Shown here one piece after another: positions 45,401-54,400 of a stretch of DNA of 64,000 nucleotides. The DNA lies in assembly GCA_963971305.1 (NCBI GenBank), contig CAXARO010000209.1, positions 205,494-269,493 of the forward strand, given 5' to 3'. This DNA is from Arcuatula senhousia. Taxonomy: Eukaryota; Mollusca; Bivalvia; Mytilida; Mytilidae. The notes below the pieces were generated by a model. It saw only the letters and a list, made by a program, of their open reading frames with translations. It was not told the origin of the DNA and ran no database searches. Positions within the stretch are counted from its first letter, which is position 1. Every line of letters begins with the position of its first letter. The position numbers and the translations under genes were made by a program.

Positions 45401-48400
45401 CATCGTCCCTGAGATCGATCTGTCGTTGATAAACCTTGGACATTATAACCTGTCAATAGAAAGTATAAGGCAGTGAAGTTTTAAAATGTGTAAACGTTTT
45501 CATGGTTCTTTAAACTATTTTATCATGATTGAAATGAAAAGTAACTAGGAATAGTACTCCTATTAAATGTATTTCAAATGCTAAAGGCATGAAGAATCTA
45601 GCTTTTTTTAATATATCATATTAGTGACAAATGAATTCTTTATAGCACACTGGAAGTATGACATTTATCAAAAGCAATATACATGTAGGTTGTGATGGGA
45701 TACAGTTGTCCTTGTGGTCATTTAACCTGGTTTTTTCATTGCAGTTATTAGTCTATTTTATTCACAAGGTTGGGTGGAGCTTAAATTTCTCTGTCTTTTA
45801 GGTAAGATTTAAAGGTAGAATCCCGAAATAATTGACCTGTGACCAGCCCGGTCAATAAAATAGAGTAATAGTTTAAGGGTTTTTTATCATGTAAAATAAT
45901 TCCACATCTCATTATTTTCCAAATCACTCAATAAGTGAAATAGAGATTTCAAATGTTGTAAGTCAGAAAGGGCCAAGACACAATCACTAGACATAAGAAA
46001 AATCTGTCAGAGTCGAAAATGGTCGGATTTCCTTAAATAGGATGTAGATGAGCAACAGACCTAAAATTGAATCCAACATTTGGGGATCCCACCCTGATGC
46101 TGCATACCAAATATCAAGTGGCTGTGATTAGTATTTGCTGAGAAAACTGTTATGAGAGTTTCTTTCCCGCCAGCCAACTGCTTACCCACCCGACATTCAC
46201 CATTTAATAACCCAGATTTTTTACTTCGTGAAATCCGGCCAAAAATACAAAAAACAAACATATAAAAACACATAGGACAACAAAATTGCAGCAATGTCAA
46301 TGTAAGTCGAAACAAGAGTAACTCATGTGTTTCTGAATGGTAAGTAGTTCCTGTTTGTTGTTACACACTTGTCATGTTGTTCATAAATATAATCAATTTA
46401 GTGCAGACTAAATCTGGTAAAGGATGACATTACCAACTATGTCAAACCAACATCTGTGTCCGCCTGATAGATAGCAATTCTATATCAATTTTGTCATTTT
46501 GTAGAATTTTATGTTTCTTTTGTTTGTTAGGGTTAATCGCCCTTTATCGCACACCTGGATCATATAGGCACTAAGTTTTAATGCTGGAGGAAACCATAGT
46601 ACCCTGATGAAACCACTGACTTTGGGCAGATAACTGACAAACCTTATCACATATAAGTGGGTAGGTCCCTTTTTTGGTAAATAACAAGCGGGACTGGAAT
46701 CCCACCTGAAAAGTGATGGGTTAGTGATCAATAAGGTGGTATTTAAACTAGTCAGGGTTGCCACTTTTTTGTTACAAAATTCAAGGGTTTTTCCAGGACT
46801 TTTCAAGGTTATCTAAGTCATTTTCAAGGATTAAAATAGATGACAAAATTTCAGTCCCCTGATGAAATTTTCTGTGAAACTGTTCAATCATGAACCTTTG
46901 ATTGTGGAACTATCAAATTCCAGGGTTTCTCAAGGATATTTTCATTTTTTTCAAAACTCAAGGTCTTTTCCAGTACCTTGAACTGACAAATTAAATTCAA
47001 AGGTTTTTCCAGGTTTCAAGGATGCGTGGCAACCCTGACTAGTGCCTTAGACCACTCGGCCACCCAGGTCCCTCTGGAAAATTCGAAATACTAATCTTTA
47101 CCTATCCAGTACTCTGTATTTTGATTGTTCGTTGTAAATAAATTTGATACTAAATTGTTTATTAAATATCCCGATGACTGTGATAATCTTCCTCCATATC
47201 TGCAAGGAGAAAAAATTAAAATTAATACATGTACCACACATTCGGCTTTCTTCATTTCTTACAGGGTTAAACTAACAAACGTGACTTGAAAACAATCTGC
47301 ACATGCATGCCTTTGATTTTCTGTTTATTGCATGTTATGGTGTATCTGTTTGTATAGTTGCACATGCATGTCCAAGCTACTACTTTTAAATATGTGTTTT
47401 TTGCATGTTTAGTTTACCGGTATCTTTGTAATGTTGCACATGCATGTCCAAACTGCTAGTCTTTTGAGAATGTGTTTTTTGCATGCTTTGGTGTTTTTGT
47501 TTCTATAATAGTACATACATTTCCATTCACCAGCCTGCCCCGTTTTTTTTTCAAGAAATTTGGATAAGAATCTAGGTATTGTTTCATTATGGCCTTACTT
47601 TAGAACCTTTGAAATATCTTTAACAGGCCTAGAATTACAATTACTGGAAAAGGAATCTATTGAAAATCATTTTATTTGTAATGGTTCACCTTTCATGAAG
47701 TCCATATAAGATAAGTCACTAACCCTTAATACTCTGATTTTGATCAAACCCATCACAAAATACATATCAGACCAAGCATTCATTACACTTTTAAACATGT
47801 ATAAAAGCACAATTACCCCCGAAAGATAATTCTGAATTAAGAATGAAATAATTTATCATGTTATAGAATATATTGTTGATGAGTGTGTAACAGATTTTTG
47901 CTCTCAGAATAGAATAAGAAAGTTCTGAAATTATTTACTGAGTTTTTTCCAGAGATCGACCTTGTTATTTATGTTATATACTTTAAGTCCTGAAAAAAAC
48001 CAACAGACTACTATTGATTTATTATATTTTCCCTTTCAATATTCATTTAAATCTACTATTGAATCATCTTCCGTAATTTGATCTTAAGTATTACCAGGTC
48101 GTAATAAAATATGTTTTTTTTATATATAATTTTACCTGTAATGGAGTTGTCATTATAAAAAATATAAATCTATCAATTAAAATTTTGATGAAAACCTATT
48201 TCTTATTAAATGCTTTTTAAAACATTTGATTACTTCCAAGTTTAATGAAAACCATTACATTGCAACAAATGTATATAAATTAATCTAAAACCAAATTATT
48301 AAAATACAAAAGATCAATCCAAAGTTAAAGTTCCTGAATGTTTGTATTTCATTAAAATGGATTATTTTTATAGATATGCATATATCAGTTTACATAAACT

Positions 48401-51400
48401 ACACAGTGCTTAGTCAACCGTATATGTGTACTTAAATATTTTAATGCTTAAGCCATTTGACAAATATGCAGAGTTGGAAATAACAGCCTGCCCGCCTGCC
48501 CGAGACTGGTAACTTTTGGGCAGGGCTGGCTAAAATTCATGAAAATTTGACTAGCTATAGTAAAAACAGGTAAAATTTCAATTCAGGGCTGGTTACTTTT
48601 TCAGCGAATTTCCTACCCTGAAATATGAAGATAATCTTTATGCATTCTACGTTTAAAAATCCTCTCAGTTTAAATGCTATGTAGAGCTAACAGATGCACA
48701 CATCTAAAAGCATTGAACAAATATATCCTGTGGTGAAAATGTAAGAAATTACAAAATGTAATAGGGGCATTTGTATTCTATTAACAACAAAGCATAAAAT
48801 TAAATCATTAAAGAAATATTCACCAGGCATAAACATGTACTTAAAACATTGCTCAACAAGAGACTACATTTTACATCCATGGGATTCAAGCAGATTTAAT
48901 CATGTAAATATTGACATTATCTGCAGTTTGTCTACTCAGTGTAAACTGGCATTTAATATTGTTCAAAACCAGGATAAAGAATTTAAAATTCAGCACAATT
49001 GATGGTTATGGTCTAAATATGAATTATTTGTTAACATGGTTTAAGTCACATTTTGACAAATCATAACCATCCCCTTTTTACACTCAGTCTGGTTTATTGT
49101 TAACTTCATGCATTAATAGAACTATGTTGATTTCATGTTCAGACTAAGATTTTTAGTATTGTATTAGATTTGCTCAAATTTAGTTGGTGTCTGTGTCAAG
49201 CATTTATTTAGCCGTGTAGTTTCCTTTATTATCAATGTAGCTGATGTGGGCTGATTTTTTATTAAAAACATTTTTTTTACTGATGTTTGTGTTTGTCCTC
49301 TGTGTGTGTGTCTTGGTGTTTAACACCCTTTATCGACACACCTGGGCCATGTAGAGTGGTCAGTTTTAATGTTGGAAGAAACCTGAGTACCCAGAGGAAA
49401 CCACCGACCTTGGACAGGTAACTGACAAACCTAATCACATGTGCTTGTCCTGTAATCCTTATAAGCAACAAAGCAAATAACAGTGATGGGTGACTGAGCA
49501 ATTGCTTAATACTGAGAATATTTCAAAAGAATTACTATAATCTGATGATTGTGGTAGTTTTTTACTCAGTAAAACATTGTCACAAGATCATCTCTTTTGA
49601 AGTTTCCGATTCAAACTAATTAGGAGAAAATTTGACGAGAGCTGAAAATAATTAACGTATGTCAACATGGTAAGACTTCAATTAAAACCTCTGACAATGT
49701 CAATACAAAATCTCAGTACGAATAAACAGAACTTAATTCCAAAATTCAATTTCCTATAGTAAAAGGTTATAGTTATTACATTTAACCTTTCAGGTCTATG
49801 TTAGAAATTCCTCATAGAGAGTTGGTTTTCATAAAGCTACTGTTATCCCAACAGAGATTGAACATTGAATAATGAATGGGATTAAATGCAAAATTTTGTA
49901 TCAATTAAATGTCTTAATTTCAATTTGATATGATATTTATAGTATAGATTTACATAATACATACAAGTTTGTATCGATGCCAAAATGTTAATACTTTGTT
50001 ACTTAAAGGCTAGACTATGAATTTTACTATATATATTTGAACGTATAATTCCATTTAAAGAACACACCCAGTAACATAATGGTAGTAGAAAATTGTGGGA
50101 AGACAAAACTATGCAATTGTTGAACTACCGTAGAGCAGATATGATAAAGAGCGGTGTGATAAACAAGTAAGGGAGCTAATCAATAACATACAAGAAATTG
50201 TGTTTTTGGAATGACCTTCCAATCGAAAATAAACCTTAACAAAGAACAAATATCCTGTTCACATGTGGCCAGGCCGCAATAAAATTGAAGAGTAAAGAAT
50301 GCTCTGTGAGATATACATGTACCTTAACACTCCTTAATACATATCTTACTTTTGGCAGTATTTGTCAGCTTCCAACCAGCTTCTTTGAGTAGGTACAGCT
50401 ACATAGCACTTTTCATAAATATTTGACCATCCTGCAAAATAAAATTTTCTTAAATTATCGATCACTGGTCATATTTAACCCTGCTAGATGTTTTCATTGC
50501 AGATTTTAAATTGCTGTTTGTTTATGAAGGGTGTGTCACATACTCTTTTAAAAATCTTATTCCACATGTCATTATCATCTGATGCCAAGTGAATAAGCAA
50601 TAAACCAATGGGTGTCAGTCAACCACGAAAATAAGAATCCAACCAAGTGGGTTTTTTTTATATTGATCACATTAGGTACAAAATGTACATGTATCATGTG
50701 CAAACCACAGGAGATTTTTTTTTTTCTAGGCAGTAGCACCTGTTGCTGGATCCTTGAAAAATTTCTTTATCATGTTTATGCTTTAGTTTAACCACAGGGA
50801 CTTGCTCCCCTTTATCATGTCCATTAATATTTTGATAAAGTCAAAACAAGTTATTTTTTTTTTAACCTGGAATTTTAGAGTTTAATTGACTACATGTAAA
50901 CCCTACTAAGGTGGTTAGTCATGACAGCATGGCTTATGTTCTTTTATTAGATCAATGATCTCATACATTTTCCTTTATAATTTGTTTTATTGATGGTTTT
51001 CCTTTCCAAAACTGTTAAACACCAGAACATATCTTCATTCAATACATCTCATCCTCAAATCAGGCTTTGTTCGGCCAAAAGGGAAAAATGAGCATCAGAC
51101 TGGGGCATGCGTTTCAATGCTATGCGATTGTCCTTCTTCGCATAAAAAATGCCAGAACTAAGCTTGATTTTGAGGCCAAGATGAACTGTGGTGAATCTAG
51201 AAATTTTCAAAAGGGAGGGCCCGCCATTAAAAAAAAATCATATGGTTTCTGTCAAACCACAGGGACTTGTTACGAAAAAAAAATAAATATCTGAATGTGG
51301 TTTTTTATATAGAGATATTAAATTTTTTTTTCGTAACAAGTCCCTGTGTGTCAAACAGGAGGGCCCCTGCCTGTCATGCCAGTCCTATGTCCGCCTTTGA

Positions 51401-54400
51401 CATGTTTGATGAAGATATAATTGGGTGTTTTGGAAAGGAAAATCATCTTGAATGAGCCCAAGTTCAGAAGAGGTTACTAGAAATTAATTTCTCTGAGAAC
51501 TTTAGATTTTCTTTTCTTTTGAGTTGTTTTGACTTTTTCCATGTGATTGATTGACACCGGAAGTCAATTTTCTAATTAAAAAGCAAACCGGACAATTTCC
51601 GTGATTCAAATCGAGACTCACCTGTCGGACATTCAAGCGTAAAATCAGCAGCACTCTGAAAAATGAAAACAAAATAATGTTATACAAATATGAATGAGCT
51701 GTTGGAAGTTTTTTTTTATGCTTCTTAACAATATTTCACCGCGGAACACAGGGAACAAGTCCCCACTTTGTTCAAGCCGGGGTTCAAGCCAAAAACACCT
51801 TTTTTGCAGAATGGCAAACTAAGGATTGTGACAGTAACTTTGTAAAGTTTTAGGACAATTTTTGGTACTTGCCCATGATTTGTTACATCGGATATGATAT
51901 TCGTAATTTGAGAGTTAGTCAGGTTATTGTTTTGAACTTTTATGTTTATTGAACTGGAGTTTGCTTAGTTATATTAATATAAAATCAAAGACCTGTATAT
52001 TAATATACAGGCCTTTGATAAAATGTATGCTTAACATAATGGAAATAACAAGTTTAACCTTGTCTTATTAGCAAAGAATCGGGCTGTGAACGCTTGTTTC
52101 TCGGCAAGTACGTCGGAGTTTTTTTGTTGGTTTCTTTTTCTTTTTCTTTTTCTTTTTCTTTTTTTTTTGTTTGTTTGTTTGTTTTGTTTTTTCGGTTTTT
52201 TTTTTGTTTTTTTTTTTGTTTTTTGGTTTTGGTTTGTTTGTTTGTTTTTTTTTTTTTTTTGGTTTTTGGTAAGCTACACCATATACAGACAGGAATTTCA
52301 TTTCACCACTTTGAGGATTACTTTTGATCTGAGGCCATTGTAAGACTGCAGCTTGTTAGCGGCTACTGACCACATGAAAGGCTGCTGACTTTCAATCGTA
52401 GAGGGTTTTTTTAACTGATTACTGATTTTCTCAGTTGTCACTGAGAGGAAGTAATTGTCTCAATCGAGTACACTTATTCCAAATCTACATTCATAATTTA
52501 AATGGAATCACCTTAAAAGCAAATTCCTCGAGAGAGAAAATGGCAAATAGACCTATAATTTGTGCTTTTAAATAAGATGTGGAGAGGTTTTTAAAATGTG
52601 ACCTAAAATGTGACACATCTGATGTTTTTCTTTTAAATGTGTTTAAACAGATGAGCTATCTCTTCAGAATTTGTTCAACCGTGCTGAACCGTTTAAATAT
52701 TGCAATAACGGAGAAATTCTTTTAAATTTGAATAAGATATGACACTCTTGAAAAAGAAAGTAGAACAGTCATTGAAAATGGCGTATAGTACTATACAATA
52801 CAGATTTTGAAAAAAAAATGTTATCTCTTATCCATCTGTAAATCCTTGTATCATTGTATCGTGCAATTGTGTGCTCAACGACCGAACAGACAAGATAAAC
52901 TACCGGTAGTGCTTATACTAAATCATTACATAATAATCATAATAGTTTGCTTGGTATATTTTACAACAAAACATGAAAAATATCAAAAATCGTTTAATTA
53001 GAAAATGTGCCTATGAGCCACAGAAAGGCCCTCCCGTTCTTGAAATATCATTGACCCCTAATGTGTATAACCTGGGTTATGGACCTTAACCAAAAACTTA
53101 ACCAAATCACTTATACATGCATAAAGTATAAGTCGCAGTGACCTAGTGGGTGGTTTAGCCTTACCCAAGAGTCATCTAGTGGTGAAATATCATTGACCCA
53201 CAACATCTATGATCTAGTATCTGAGTAATTGACCTTAACCAAGAAATTAACAAAAGTCATTCATGCATACAATATAGGTCACAGTGACTTAAGTTCTAGT
53301 GGGTGGTGTCACCCTACCCAAGACACATCTAGTGATGAAATATTATTGACCTCAAACATCTAGTATCTAAGTTATGGACCTTAACCAAGAACTTAACCAA
53401 AAACGTTCATGCATAAAATATAGGCCACATTGATCTAATTTCTAGTGGGTGGTGTAGCCCTACCCAAGACCAATCTAGTGGTGATATATTATTGACCCAC
53501 AACATCTAGTATCCGAGTAATGGACCTTAACCAAGTACTTAAGCAAAGTGTTACGGAAGGACAAGGGTAAAACTATATGGTCGATCCACATACGTGGTCG
53601 GGCCATAAAAATAGAATGAAGAATCCAGAATTGAACAACCCATACAGTTATAGAAATTAAAACAAGAATCCCATTCGAAATATGATTTCATGTTTCATAG
53701 AAAAAGTGACAGTACTTGAAAGTCGGGCGACGGGGTATTGTTAACTGGCTTAAGATAAAAAAAATAACTTTTCTTTGAGAGCGGATTATCTCAATCCGTC
53801 GTACATGTTTCCTTTATATTAAAAAATATACTGTTATAACTTAGCCCCAATACTCGATACACTTAGACTTATAATTTAAACCAACATTAAACCAATACAC
53901 AGTATGACCTGAGACTAATCCCCTACTGATCTTTAAAGCAAACAATGCCTTTTGTGTATTCTTTTGATTCTAGCATTCCAAAGTATACAATAAGGATTTG
54001 TGCCACAAACAAACAATATACATAATGTTATGTACAATTGTCGTTTCTGACCATAGGGCTATTGTGCATTATTGAAATAGTAACTTTGAGAAAGATAAGG
54101 GGGTTCGTATTTTGAAGTATGGTAATTAACACTTGTTATTTAAATATTTTTCTTAGGACTTATTGTAACGAACTCATTAAATAATGAATCACGCCAGAAC
54201 TAACCCACTGAAAAAATATGAATTGATAAACCATGTAATTATTTTCATAAATGTATAAAAGAAAAAAGGAACAATAGTTCTAATTCTATAATTCTCCTCC
54301 CGTTGTTATTTCGCTCATGGACAATGTAAATGTGGTCAATAAACATCTCATTTTTCAATAGTATAAGAGTTAAGACTATGAAGTCAACACAACCAGTCTT

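Noticed and set aside
47041..47073. tRNA-Leu/Ser gene
   Set aside because: Only a box-A-like head and an altered box B are present, joined to a SINE body. The cloverleaf cannot be completed.
52068..52343. Long frames of K-rich or F-rich peptide
   Set aside because: Low-complexity poly-T/TTTG tract; both strands stay open from composition alone.
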